Assembly: GCA_002430925.1 (NCBI GenBank)
Contig: DJDD01000155.1
Coordinates: 1-17,884 of the forward strand
Reading direction: 5' to 3'
Length of the DNA: 17,884 nucleotides
DNA from: Flavobacteriales bacterium UBA5933
GTDB taxonomy: Bacteria > Bacteroidota > Bacteroidia > Flavobacteriales > Weeksellaceae
In this document: one piece after another, positions 8,631 through 16,581 of the stretch
Layout of the letters: each line of letters opens with the position of its first letter
Position numbering within the stretch: position 1 is the first letter of the stretch
Position numbers and translations under genes: made by a program
The notes under the pieces: model-generated
Seen by the model: the letters and a program-made list of their open reading frames with translations, nothing else
Told to the model about the DNA's origin: nothing
Database searches by the model: none

Positions 8631-8760
8631 TTTGGGCAATCCCTTTGGGACGGCTTTTACGCTATATCTTTTTAGATTGGTCATTTCAAATTGGTAATTG
8701 CATTTCTACTTCGCTCGATACCCAATCAAAAAAGGATACCGCTTCAATCACTATTGCAAA
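8631..8760. repeat. Dyad-symmetric intergenic element, possibly repeated or structured RNA
   Basis: This stretch is less AT-rich than its surroundings and contains nested inverted repeats. The core arms are TATCTTTTTAGATTGG (8665-8680) and CCAATCAAAAAAGGATA (8722-8738), which pair with one mismatch and one bulge around a loop of about 40 bases. Flanking pieces also show symmetry: CCCTTTGGG near 8641, and GCAAT (8636-8640) facing ATTGC (8753-8757). I have an unverified memory of similar 'CCGCTTCAATC / GCTATATCTTTTT' elements in other flavobacterial genomes. The open frame across it (8600-8782) does not look like a protein. The rest of 8458-8852 is AT-rich and holds only the promoter and terminator listed separately. 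Confidence 0.55.
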
Positions 8761-8852
8761 TGAAATAACTAGTAATAAATAATTTACAACCAAAAAGTTA
8801 TAATTATAAATTATTTTAAAAAGATAGTGTAAACAACTTTATTTTTATTTTT

Positions 8853-9764
8853 TTATTGATTCGATGGATTACCATCATTTTTTTCGGATTGACTTAACCA
8901 AATTTTATCTCTATATTCAGTTGGAGTAATTCCAGCTATTTTTTTAAATAATTGTGTAAAATGCGAAGCAGTTTGAAAATTTAATTCATAAGCAATCTCT
9001 GCTATTCCTCTACTTGAATGTAACAATGCTTTACTATAATTAACATCAGTTTCATTTATCCATTGTTTAGGCTTTTTCTGCGTTACATCTTTTACACATT
9101 TATTAAGATAATTCTCTGTTACAAAAAGCTTATCTGCATAAAAACTTACCTTTTTTTCTTCTACATGGTGTTTAAATAGCAAATCTTTGAATTGTAAGGA
9201 TAACTCCATTGGACGAGTTGTAAAATTAGGGATATCATCATTTTCATGCTTAAGCAATTTTAGTAAAACAACATGTAACATGGCTATTACAATATCACTT
9301 AACAGTAAGTTGTTTAAGAAAATTTCTTTCTCCATTAAAACTAATAACTGCTTTATCATTCCAAAAGTAAGCTTATCAAATTTTAAATAAGGAGACATTA
9401 AATAGATACTCGATTTATATTTAGGTAATTCTTGTTCAGATAATATATGATTCTCGTAAGCTAAATAAAAACCTTCTAAATCATCAGACATCTCTAATGT
9501 AGCGGTTATTGTTCCTTGTTTTATAAAAATTATTTCATTGGCATCTGCTTTATACTCTTTGTTTTCCAGGTATTGTTTTATACTCCCTTTAGTAACAAAA
9601 ATAATAAAATTGAAAGTTGTTCTGTATGGAACAACAGGCATTAAAATTCCTCGAAGATAATACTCTAATCTATACAACTGTATATCTTCATCATTCCTTA
9701 AAATCTGGTCTGTAAGATTATTGAGAAACAGTTCTTTATATTGAGAGTTTGATAATACTTCCAT
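8853..9764 (-). CDS. AraC family transcriptional regulator, urease-linked
   Basis: A 303-residue protein with the AraC layout. The N-terminal cupin-like sensor region (about 45-105: FNFIIFVTKGSIKQYLENK, FIKQGTITATLEM) is followed by a helical linker. The C-terminal domain has two helix-turn-helix units: about 204-225 (SFYADKLFVTENYLNKCVKD) and about 252-276 (RGIAEIAYELNFQTASHFTQLF), ending in the family signature KKIAGITPTEYR. It is the last gene of the urease strand, 79 bases after the urea transporter gene. That position and its length recall UreR of Proteus and Providencia, an AraC-type urea-dependent activator of urease (about 290 residues), but the sensor domain cannot be matched by eye. 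Regulation of urease is inferred from context. No strong promoter of its own is seen in the 79-base gap. Confidence 0.9.
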   Translation of the reverse strand: MEVLSNSQYKELFLNNLTDQILRNDEDIQLYRLEYYLRGILMPVVPYRTTFNFIIFVTKGSIKQYLENKEYKADANEIIFIKQGTITATLEMSDDLEGFYLAYENHILSEQELPKYKSSIYLMSPYLKFDKLTFGMIKQLLVLMEKEIFLNNLLLSDIVIAMLHVVLLKLLKHENDDIPNFTTRPMELSLQFKDLLFKHHVEEKKVSFYADKLFVTENYLNKCVKDVTQKKPKQWINETDVNYSKALLHSSRGIAEIAYELNFQTASHFTQLFKKIAGITPTEYRDKIWLSQSEKNDGNPSNQ

Positions 9765-9843
9765 AATCTTGATATATAATTTTATAAAAATTCTAATAAT
9801 GTGCCAAAAAAATTAAAATAAATAAAATAGTCTTTAAAGATAA

Positions 9844-10719
9844 TTAAAATTTAATCTTATTTTTTAAAAATAATGTAACCCAAGTACCTGCAACGAAAGG
9901 AAATGTAAATACGCCTCCTACCATAGCTAAAACATTAGATTGTACAAGTAATATATCAATTAAAACAGTTACAACAAGTCCTATAAATACCCAAAGACCA
10001 TCAATTTTCTTTGGTCCTGCAAAAACAATTGCTGTTAAAACAGCATTAAAACCAAACAATCCCATATGTATTTGCTCTATTGGTTCTCCAAAAAAATCTG
10101 ATATTTCTGCCCCAAAAATTGAAGCTGCTAAACCATATAATGCGGCTGTTGGAGAAGAAATAAAAACTGCTATAAAAAATATAATTCCTGACATTGGGCC
10201 ACCTTGGAATATAACTTCACCAAATCCATTTGTAGATGTACATAAATCATGTAATTCTAAAATTGATTCTGATTCTGTAGAAATTGTATTTCCAACAATA
10301 TTAAATTGATGAATAACGAAAAATAACACCCATGTAATAAGTATGAAAGGTAGCGTAAAAACTGGTATATTCTTATTTATGAAAAAGTTTTGAATGATTG
10401 TAGCCAAAGCAGAACCAACTACTACTAATATCCACAAAATAACAGTAGATTGAAAAATAAATAATAATGCTACACCAACTAAAGCTGCACTAAAACCATA
10501 TAAACCTGAATTTATATTTTTCTCATCAAATTTTAATAACATTGCTGTTAAAGTTCCTACTGCTGTAGCTACAAAGGCTGCAATTCCACCTTGAATACTT
10601 CCTAAGAAAATACCTATTAAAAACAGTAAACCTGTAATGCTATTTTCCTGAAGCATAATTTGCCCAATCCCTTTTAAGACATTGTCTATAAATGGAACTT
10701 TTGCTATGATTTTTTCCAT
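9844..10719 (-). CDS. Urea transporter (UT family)
   Basis: A 291-residue, very hydrophobic inner-membrane protein with about 10 membrane segments. The UT internal duplication is clear. Half one has GIGQIMLQENSITGLLFL (17-34), NSGLYGFSAALVG (70-82) and TLPFILITW (122-130). Half two has a GGPMSG segment and FISSPTAALYGLAAS (186-200), MGLFGFNAVLTAI (219-231) and TFPFVAGTW (272-280). The LPF-type signature and the GLxGFxxxL helices line the urea pore in characterised bacterial UTs, which act as urea channels for facilitated entry. It sits 16 bases after ureD, so it is part of the urease operon and should bring urea to cytoplasmic urease. It is not a UreI-type proton-gated channel (about 195 residues, six helices) nor an ABC Urt system. 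Confidence 0.94.
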   Translation of the reverse strand: MEKIIAKVPFIDNVLKGIGQIMLQENSITGLLFLIGIFLGSIQGGIAAFVATAVGTLTAMLLKFDEKNINSGLYGFSAALVGVALLFIFQSTVILWILVVVGSALATIIQNFFINKNIPVFTLPFILITWVLFFVIHQFNIVGNTISTESESILELHDLCTSTNGFGEVIFQGGPMSGIIFFIAVFISSPTAALYGLAASIFGAEISDFFGEPIEQIHMGLFGFNAVLTAIVFAGPKKIDGLWVFIGLVVTVLIDILLVQSNVLAMVGGVFTFPFVAGTWVTLFLKNKIKF

Positions 10720-10735
10720 GATTATTAATTTGTTA

Positions 10736-11518
10736 TTACAATTCCCAAAGCAAATCTTGTGCTTCTAAGAAATATTTATACATCGCTTCTCCTCCTTGGC
10801 TCAAAGCTCTTATTACAAAACCATTATCATCTAATGCAGAAATCCCAACTTCTATATTAGTATGATTTTTAGAAACTTCAAATAAATTATTTACTAATTC
10901 ATCTTTTTCTACGTTTGTTTTTGTACTAAAAAAAATTAAACTTCCTTGGTGAGTATAATTTTCTAAAATACCAATACTTTCTATTGGAATAAGATCTGGT
11001 TGAATTAATATATTATCTTTTACAACCAATTTATTATGATGATAAATCTCTGTAAGATTCTGAAAACGTTTTAGCTTGAAAACTTCTCCAGAATGCTTTC
11101 TACCACATGTTATTATTTCACTAATAATAAGCTGACTTTGATCTCCAATAGTGATTGAAGCTTTACTTTTAAAATTAGAATTTTCGTGTGGTACTACAGG
11201 GTGTGGTACATAAGCAAACGATGAATTATCATGAATATTAATCGTTAACTGTTGAGTTGCTTCATTGGCCATATTAAATAATCTTTGATAAGATTGAGAT
11301 TGCAGTTGTAAAGCTGCATTATCTTCAACATCAATATTTAATACATATTCATCTCCATCCAAAATACCAGGAGATGAAGTCATTGTCATTTGATAAAGCT
11401 TATTATCTGATTTTCTTTGTCCAACAGATACAACACGGAAAGGTTTTCCTACGTATAAATTTTTTACGTAGGATTTACCTTCTTTGTATCCTGCAACAAT
11501 ATCTAGTCTACATTCCAT
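10736..11518 (-). CDS. ureD: Urease accessory protein UreD
   Basis: A 260-residue accessory protein, at the short end of the family. Recognisable UreD landmarks: SSPGILDGDEY (about 48-58), QSYQRLF, YVPHPVVPHENS (about 103-114), and the SEIITCGRKHSGE block (about 143-155). UreD binds apo-urease and, with UreF and UreG, forms the complex that passes Ni(II) to the active site; a tunnel through UreD is proposed as the nickel route. It begins one base after the ureG stop, so translation is probably coupled. In some genera the same protein is called UreH. Confidence 0.92.
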   Translation of the reverse strand: MECRLDIVAGYKEGKSYVKNLYVGKPFRVVSVGQRKSDNKLYQMTMTSSPGILDGDEYVLNIDVEDNAALQLQSQSYQRLFNMANEATQQLTINIHDNSSFAYVPHPVVPHENSNFKSKASITIGDQSQLIISEIITCGRKHSGEVFKLKRFQNLTEIYHHNKLVVKDNILIQPDLIPIESIGILENYTHQGSLIFFSTKTNVEKDELVNNLFEVSKNHTNIEVGISALDDNGFVIRALSQGGEAMYKYFLEAQDLLWEL

Positions 11519-11519
11519 C

Positions 11520-12158
11520 TTATCTTAAAAGATTTGGTTCTTCAACATCTTCTAAAAGTGCATATTTTTTGATCCAACCGATTACGCTATCTAATCCTTG
11601 TTCAGTTTTTAAGTTTGTGAAAACAAATGGAGCACCATTTCTCATACGTTTAGTATCACTTTCCATCACTTCTAAACTTGCACCAACATAAGGAGCTAAA
11701 TCTATTTTGTTTATAATTAATAAATCTGAACGTTGGATACCAGGACCTCCTTTTCTAGGAATTTTTTCTCCTTCAGCAACATCAATAATAAAAATTGTAA
11801 CATCTGCTAAATCAGGACTATAAGTAGCAGCAAGATTATCTCCTCCACTTTCAATTAAAATTAATTCGATATCTGGAAAACGATCAGCTAATTCTTCTAC
11901 AGCTTCTAAGTTCATACTAGCATCTTCTCTAATTGCTGTATGAGGGCATCCTCCTGTCTCTACACCTATAATTCTATCTTCTGGTAATAAACTATTTTTA
12001 GCCATGAATTTTGCATCTTCTTGACAAAAAATATCATTAGTGATTACTCCTAGATTATAATCATTAAGCATTTTTCTACTTAATTTTTCTAATAAAGCCG
12101 TTTTACCTGAACCAACAGGACCACAAACACCAACTTTTATGTATTTTCTATTTTCCAT
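11520..12158 (-). CDS. ureG: Urease accessory GTPase UreG
   Basis: A 212-residue SIMIBI-class GTPase that powers nickel insertion into urease. All main motifs are present: the P-loop GPVGSGKT (13-20), the Ni/Zn-binding Cys-Pro-His (71-73) within VETGGCPHTAIRED, the ESGGDNL Walker-B/switch region (103-109), and the guanine-specificity motif NKID (150-153). Full length and well conserved. It lies 18 bases after ureF and 1 base before ureD, in the middle of the accessory block. GTP-dependent dimerisation through Cys-Pro-His is known for the family. Confidence 0.97.
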   Translation of the reverse strand: MENRKYIKVGVCGPVGSGKTALLEKLSRKMLNDYNLGVITNDIFCQEDAKFMAKNSLLPEDRIIGVETGGCPHTAIREDASMNLEAVEELADRFPDIELILIESGGDNLAATYSPDLADVTIFIIDVAEGEKIPRKGGPGIQRSDLLIINKIDLAPYVGASLEVMESDTKRMRNGAPFVFTNLKTEQGLDSVIGWIKKYALLEDVEEPNLLR

Positions 12159-12176
12159 TTTGTTTTTTTATAAAAA

Positions 12177-12866
12177 TTATGACATATATAATCGAGAGTA
12201 CAAGCGCTCATGTTGCATACATCTTATATCAAATGATGTATTACATAAACCAACATAATCTCTATTTAATTCTATTGTTTCTTCTGCTGTTTTTTCAATC
12301 AATTGGTATAAATCAAATAATATATCTTGACCATCCAATTGACCTAGAGGCACTAATTTCACTGCATTTGTTACAATTCCTGATACAGAAGTATAATAAA
12401 ATGAAAATAATGCTTCAAAAAGTGGAATATTTAGTAAACTAGCATATATTCCATAAACGATTGCATAATTTGCATAAGCTTCGTTTTGTTTTATTTTAAG
12501 TTCAAATTCTTTGACTAAATCTGAATCAACTCTACGTTTAAAAATTTTAATTAAACGTAAACCTAACTTTTTACTAGCTTGTCTTATTTCTTTAGGAGCT
12601 TTTAATGCAGTACACTCTTCATCTAACTTCAAAATTTCATTCAAATCATTATTCTGCATTGCTTCATAAGCAAGTTTTACAAGAACTCCATCATTATATT
12701 TTAAGTTATACTGAACCATATTTTCTACAAATTCTTGTGCTGTTTTTTTATCATGCACAATTTTATTTTGTATATATGTTTCAAGACCATTTGAATGTGT
12801 ATAAGCTCCAATTGGTAATGTAGGATCAGATAAATGCAATAAACTTGCTAAAAAATCTTGTTTCAT
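12177..12866 (-). CDS. ureF: Urease accessory protein UreF
   Basis: A 229-residue, mostly helical accessory protein. The N-terminal signature LLHLSDPTLPIGAYTHSNGLETYI (about 10-33) and the C-terminal DIRCMQHERLYSRLYMS (last 17 residues) are typical of UreF; the latter forms the UreD/UreG contact surface in characterised complexes. UreF bridges UreD and UreG and is proposed to check the fidelity of nickel insertion. It starts 2 bases after the ureE stop and is therefore likely coupled to it. Confidence 0.94.
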   Translation of the reverse strand: MKQDFLASLLHLSDPTLPIGAYTHSNGLETYIQNKIVHDKKTAQEFVENMVQYNLKYNDGVLVKLAYEAMQNNDLNEILKLDEECTALKAPKEIRQASKKLGLRLIKIFKRRVDSDLVKEFELKIKQNEAYANYAIVYGIYASLLNIPLFEALFSFYYTSVSGIVTNAVKLVPLGQLDGQDILFDLYQLIEKTAEETIELNRDYVGLCNTSFDIRCMQHERLYSRLYMS

Positions 12867-12868
12867 AA

Positions 12869-13381
12869 TTAATCTTCTTTAGATAATTTTATTTTCAAAC
12901 CTTTTGTGGATGATGATGTTCCTATTTTGCTATCTTTATGATGATCTACATTAGCATTAAGTAAATTAAGAAGTTTTTCTTCTTTTACAATAGGATTAAA
13001 ACCATTGGATTGCAACCAATTAAAAATTGTTAATTCAAAAGGCATAAGTAATATTCCTTCCTGAAAATACAGTGGTAAATGTTTATTACCTATATCATGG
13101 CAAACAGCACTCATTTCAATAATAGATTGAGGTTCTAAAATAATAGATTTTGTAGGTAAAACATTTACAACAATTGCTGTGTTATCATCCATAAAAAGAA
13201 TATCACCGTCTATAATACGTTGTTTATCTTTTAAAAATTTTATAGCAATATCTTTACCTGCTCTTGTTTTCTTTCTTTGAATTCTACGAGAAGTCTCGTA
13301 CCACTCTAAATCAAGAAAATCGATTATTTTATCTTCAATTCTTGTTTGATGAATATTTCCTATGGCTTCATGAATTATCAT
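12869..13381 (-). CDS. ureE: Urease nickel metallochaperone UreE
   Basis: A 170-residue protein with the UreE two-domain arrangement: an N-terminal peptide-binding beta domain (to about 75, with RIQRKKTRAGKDIAI) and a C-terminal metal-binding domain. GNKHLPLYF (98-106) carries His101, the equivalent of the interface nickel ligand His96 of Klebsiella UreE. The C-terminal tail is not His-rich: only His147-His148 (VDHHKD) are followed by a Ser/Lys-rich end, so large nickel storage is unlikely. Its ATG overlaps the stop of the outer-membrane barrel gene by 4 bases (ATGA), giving strong translational coupling. It delivers Ni(II) to the UreG-UreF-UreD complex. Confidence 0.93.
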   Translation of the reverse strand: MIIHEAIGNIHQTRIEDKIIDFLDLEWYETSRRIQRKKTRAGKDIAIKFLKDKQRIIDGDILFMDDNTAIVVNVLPTKSIILEPQSIIEMSAVCHDIGNKHLPLYFQEGILLMPFELTIFNWLQSNGFNPIVKEEKLLNLLNANVDHHKDSKIGTSSSTKGLKIKLSKED

Positions 13382-14019
13382 GACTTTTTATTTTTTCTTC
13401 TAAAATCGAAGTTTTTAGAAATTCCAACGCCGAAAGTTGATCCACTTACACCTGCAACGTAACTTTTTGACCAACCATCTTTGGCTTTAGTTTGTAATGT
13501 AGATAATTCGGCAAATTTGAATTTTAATGCCCATCCACTTCCTACAACAATTCCAATCATTGGATATGCTCTCAAGCGAAATCCATTGAAATTTTCCATT
13601 GATCCATCAATCGTAGATTGTTGTTGTCCCCATACAAAATGAGCATCTACTTGAGCAATTAAATAAAAGTATTTACCTATTTGTACTGAAGGACTATACC
13701 ATAAACCAGCTTCATTTTGTTTACTAATCACATTCTTATTCAATTTATCTTGAGAATATGCATAATTAACCCCTATAAGATCATTGTTATTTATCCAATA
13801 TCCAGCTCCAATTGGAGAACTTGATACTGCACTACCATTACTAGTTGGAGTTGAGCTTTTTGAATAATCAAAAGAACCATATAACATAAATTGTCCTTTT
13901 GGCCCATCATCACTATCTTTTAATCTTAATCCTCCCATCGTTTGACCATACATCCTGCCAGAAATCATAGACATTCCTGCGAATGCTAAAGAGAACAATA
14001 CTTTATTTAAATTTTTCAT
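13378..14019 (-). CDS. Small outer-membrane beta-barrel protein inside urease operon
   Basis: A 213-residue protein with a signal peptide (MKNLNKVLFSLAFAGMSMIS..., cleavage near residue 25) followed by alternating aromatic/hydrophobic strands: FMLYGSFDYS, IGAGYWI, LIGVNYAYSQ, GLWYSPSVQIG, YFYLIAQVDAHFVW, FRLRAYPMIGIVV, WALKFKFAEL, and the C-terminal FGVGISKNFDF. This is consistent with an 8-stranded OmpA/OmpW-like barrel. Instead of ending at the aromatic residue, it has a basic RRKNKKS tail. I know of no named urease function for it. It lies between ureC and ureE, overlapping ureE by 4 bases, so it is made together with the nickel chaperone. Roles in urea or nickel passage across the outer membrane are inference only. 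Confidence 0.85.
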   Translation of the reverse strand: MKNLNKVLFSLAFAGMSMISGRMYGQTMGGLRLKDSDDGPKGQFMLYGSFDYSKSSTPTSNGSAVSSSPIGAGYWINNNDLIGVNYAYSQDKLNKNVISKQNEAGLWYSPSVQIGKYFYLIAQVDAHFVWGQQQSTIDGSMENFNGFRLRAYPMIGIVVGSGWALKFKFAELSTLQTKAKDGWSKSYVAGVSGSTFGVGISKNFDFRRKNKKS

Positions 14020-14063
14020 TTTATATTGAGAAATATTATTTTTAATAATTTATTCTTTTTAAA

Positions 14064-14091
14064 ATAAGACTCAGACTAATCTGAGCCTTAT
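14064..14091 (-). terminator. Hairpin between ureC and the accessory genes (attenuator or processing site)
   Basis: On the minus strand a 12-bp stem (one G-U pair) closes a TTAG loop: ATAAGGCTCAGA pairs with TCTGAGTCTTAT. It starts 8 bases past the ureC stop. The downstream tract is TTTAAAAAG, a weak U-run, so it may be a leaky terminator or an mRNA-stabilising end that lowers accessory-gene expression relative to ureABC. The remaining 44 bases before the barrel gene are AT-rich. Confidence 0.65.
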
Positions 14092-14099
14092 AAATACTA

Positions 14100-15821
14100 T
14101 TAAAATAAATAATACAACTGTGTTAAAGGTAATTTATCAGCTGGTTCACATGTTACATATTCACCATCTACTGTTACTTTATAGTTTTCTGGATTAACTT
14201 CGATTAACGGAGTTTTATCATTGTGTATCAAGTCTTTTTTACCAATGTTTCTACAGTTTTTAACTGGAAGAACCATTTTTTCTAAATTGTAGCTTGCAAT
14301 AGTTCCGTTATCAATAGAGATTTGAGATACAAAGTTTGCACAAATTCCAAATTTAGCTTTTCCATGAGCACCAAACATATTTCTATATACGATTGGTTGT
14401 GGTGTTGGAATAGAAGCATTAGGGTCACCCATTTTAGCTGCGATTACAAAACCTCCTTTAACAATCATTTCTGGTTTAACACCAAATAATGATGGTTTCC
14501 AAATTACTAAATCTGCTAATTTACCTGGCTCGATTGAACCTACATACTCAGAAATACCATGAGCGATAGCTGGGTTGATAGTATATTTAGCAACATATCT
14601 TTTTGCACGGTAATTGTCGCTTTCTGTACCTTCATCCTCTGCTAATAAACCTCTTTGGTCTTTCATTTTACTTGCTGTTTGCCAAGTTCTAGTAATAACT
14701 TCACCTGGTCTACCCATTGCTTGAGAATCAGAACTCATGATACTGAATACTCCCATATCGTGTAAAATATCTTCAGCTGCAATAGTTTCTGGACGAATAC
14801 GAGAATCTGCAAAAGCTACATCTTCTGGGATATTTTTACTTAAGTGGTGACATACCATTAACATATCTAAATGCTCGTCAATAGTATTCACTGTATAAGG
14901 ACGTGTTGGGTTTGTAGATGCAGGTAAAACATTAGGATACATTGCAGCTTTGATAATATCTGGTGCGTGACCTCCTCCAGCACCTTCTGTATGGAAAGTA
15001 TGGATTACACGACCATCAATAGCTCTCATTGTATCTTCTAAGAAACCTCCTTCATTTAATGTATCTGTGTGGATAGCTACTTGTACATCATATTTGTCAG
15101 CAACTTTTAAAGCTGTATCAATTGTTGCAGGAGTTGCTCCCCAATCTTCATGGATTTTTACACCTAATGCTCCAGCTTCTACTTGTTCTATAATTGGTTC
15201 TTCTGCAGAACAGTTACCTTTACCAAAGAAACCTAAATTCATTGGATATTCTTCTGCTGCTTCTAACATTTTTTGCATGTTCCAAGCACCTGGAGTAACA
15301 GTTGTAGCGTTAGTTCCATCATTTGGTCCTGTACCTCCTCCAATCATAGTTGTAATACCACTATATAATGAAGTTTCTATTTGTTGTGGACAAATGTAAT
15401 GAATGTGAGTATCAATACCACCTGCTGTAACAATGTAACCTTTACCTCCATGAACCTCAGTTGATGCACCAATAATCATATTTGGTGAAACCCCATCCAT
15501 AGTATCAGGGTTACCTGCTTTACCAATACCAACGATTTTACCATCTTTGATACCAATATCTGCTTTTACAATTCCCCAGTGGTCAATAATAACTGCACCC
15601 GTAATACAAAGATCTAGAACTCCTTCATCACGTTTTGCTGTAACATTTTGTCCCATTCCATCACGTACTGTTTTTCCTCCTCCAAAAACAGCTTCATCTC
15701 CGTAATGTGTAAAATCTTTTTCTATTTCTACAATGATTTCAGTATCTCCTAATCTGATTTTATCACCAGCTGTAGGCCCTAAAATATTAGCATATTGTTT
15801 TCTATCTACTTTTAAGCTCAT
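14100..15821 (-). CDS. ureC: Urease alpha subunit UreC (catalytic)
   Basis: A 573-residue, full-length catalytic subunit that hydrolyses urea to ammonia and carbamate in the cytoplasm. Every nickel-site and catalytic residue is present, at +5 relative to Klebsiella numbering: His139 and His141 (THIHYICPQ), carbamylated Lys222 (GALGVKIHEDWG), His251 (VAIHTDTLNEGGF), His277 (HTFHTEGAGGGH), flap Cys324-His325 (MVCHHLSK) and Asp365 (SSDSQAMGR). It follows ureB after 2 bases. The start at 15821 (MSLKVDRKQYANILGPT) matches the family N-terminus. The protein should be active once nickel is loaded. Confidence 0.98.
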   Translation of the reverse strand: MSLKVDRKQYANILGPTAGDKIRLGDTEIIVEIEKDFTHYGDEAVFGGGKTVRDGMGQNVTAKRDEGVLDLCITGAVIIDHWGIVKADIGIKDGKIVGIGKAGNPDTMDGVSPNMIIGASTEVHGGKGYIVTAGGIDTHIHYICPQQIETSLYSGITTMIGGGTGPNDGTNATTVTPGAWNMQKMLEAAEEYPMNLGFFGKGNCSAEEPIIEQVEAGALGVKIHEDWGATPATIDTALKVADKYDVQVAIHTDTLNEGGFLEDTMRAIDGRVIHTFHTEGAGGGHAPDIIKAAMYPNVLPASTNPTRPYTVNTIDEHLDMLMVCHHLSKNIPEDVAFADSRIRPETIAAEDILHDMGVFSIMSSDSQAMGRPGEVITRTWQTASKMKDQRGLLAEDEGTESDNYRAKRYVAKYTINPAIAHGISEYVGSIEPGKLADLVIWKPSLFGVKPEMIVKGGFVIAAKMGDPNASIPTPQPIVYRNMFGAHGKAKFGICANFVSQISIDNGTIASYNLEKMVLPVKNCRNIGKKDLIHNDKTPLIEVNPENYKVTVDGEYVTCEPADKLPLTQLYYLF

Positions 15822-15823
15822 GA

Positions 15824-16192
15824 TTAATTATTTTTAAAGTTTAACTCTTCAACTTTAGCTAGACTTGCTTTTTTCTGATCTTCAGAATCTGTTTGACCAT
15901 CAACAAGATTATTGAATCCCATTGCCTTTTTAGCTCCTCCTATCTCTACTAACTCTACTTCTTTTTCCTCTCCTGGCTCAAAACGTACAGCTGTACTAGC
16001 AACGATATTTAATCTCATACCAAAAGCTTGTTCTCTATCATAACTCATTGCTTTGTTCACTTCGAAAAAGTGAAAGTGAGATCCTACTTGAATAGGACGG
16101 TCTCCTGTATTGATAACATTTAATTTAATTGTTTTGCGACCTTCGTTACAAACAATTGTTCCTTCTTTTACGAAAATTTCTCCTGGTTTCAT
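15824..16192 (-). CDS. ureB: Urease beta subunit UreB
   Basis: A 122-residue structural subunit. It begins MKPGEIFVKEG and carries NTGDRPIQVGSHFHFFEVNKAM (about 30-51) and the LNIVASTAVRFEPGEEKEVELVEIGG block (about 62-87), both hallmarks of UreB. It packs against UreA and UreC in the (ABC)3 trimer. Separate A and B genes (not fused as in Helicobacter) fit the usual bacterial arrangement. It lies 17 bases after ureA and 2 bases before ureC. The tail after VDGQTDSEDQ is Lys/Glu-rich and variable in the family. Confidence 0.97.
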   Translation of the reverse strand: MKPGEIFVKEGTIVCNEGRKTIKLNVINTGDRPIQVGSHFHFFEVNKAMSYDREQAFGMRLNIVASTAVRFEPGEEKEVELVEIGGAKKAMGFNNLVDGQTDSEDQKKASLAKVEELNFKNN

Positions 16193-16209
16193 TTTCTTGA
16201 TTTTTAGGA

Positions 16210-16512
16210 TTAGCGAATTGGGTTATGAACAGTTACTAATTTTGTTCCATCAGGGAATGTAGCTTCGATCTGTACATCATGAATGATATCTGCTACTCCT
16301 GGCATTACGTCATCTACAGTTAAAAGGTTTGCTCCTTCTTGCATTAAGTCTGCAACTCTTTTACCATCTCTTGCTCCCTCTAATAAAAAGTGGCTAATTA
16401 AAGCAACAGATTCTGGGTAATTTAATTTTACGCCTCTTGCTTTTCTTTTTAAAGCAAGTTCTCCAGCTGTGTGTAACATCAGCTTTTCTATTTCACGCGG
16501 TGTTAAATGCAT
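16210..16512 (-). CDS. ureA: Urease gamma subunit UreA
   Basis: A 100-residue structural subunit and the first gene of the operon. The sequence is canonical: MHLTPREIEKLMLHTAGELA, then RKARGVKLNYPESVALIS, EGARDGKRVADLMQEG, VMPGVADIIHDVQIEATFPDG and the closing VTVHNPI. It has no catalytic residues and assembles with UreB and UreC. The 144 bases upstream carry the presumed operon promoter. Confidence 0.97.
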   Translation of the reverse strand: MHLTPREIEKLMLHTAGELALKRKARGVKLNYPESVALISHFLLEGARDGKRVADLMQEGANLLTVDDVMPGVADIIHDVQIEATFPDGTKLVTVHNPIR

Positions 16513-16581
16513 TTTTGTGTTTTTTTAAAAATTAAACATTATTAATCTGCACTGCATTGTCAAAATGAGTGTATGTAATTG

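Noticed and set aside
8600..8782. Plus-strand open frame of 60 codons
   Set aside because: It coincides with the dyad-symmetric element, has no recognisable protein pattern and is explained better by the inverted repeats.
15067..15399. Plus-strand open frame within ureC
   Set aside because: It is antisense to the most conserved part of ureC, including the carbamylated lysine region, and has no independent protein features.
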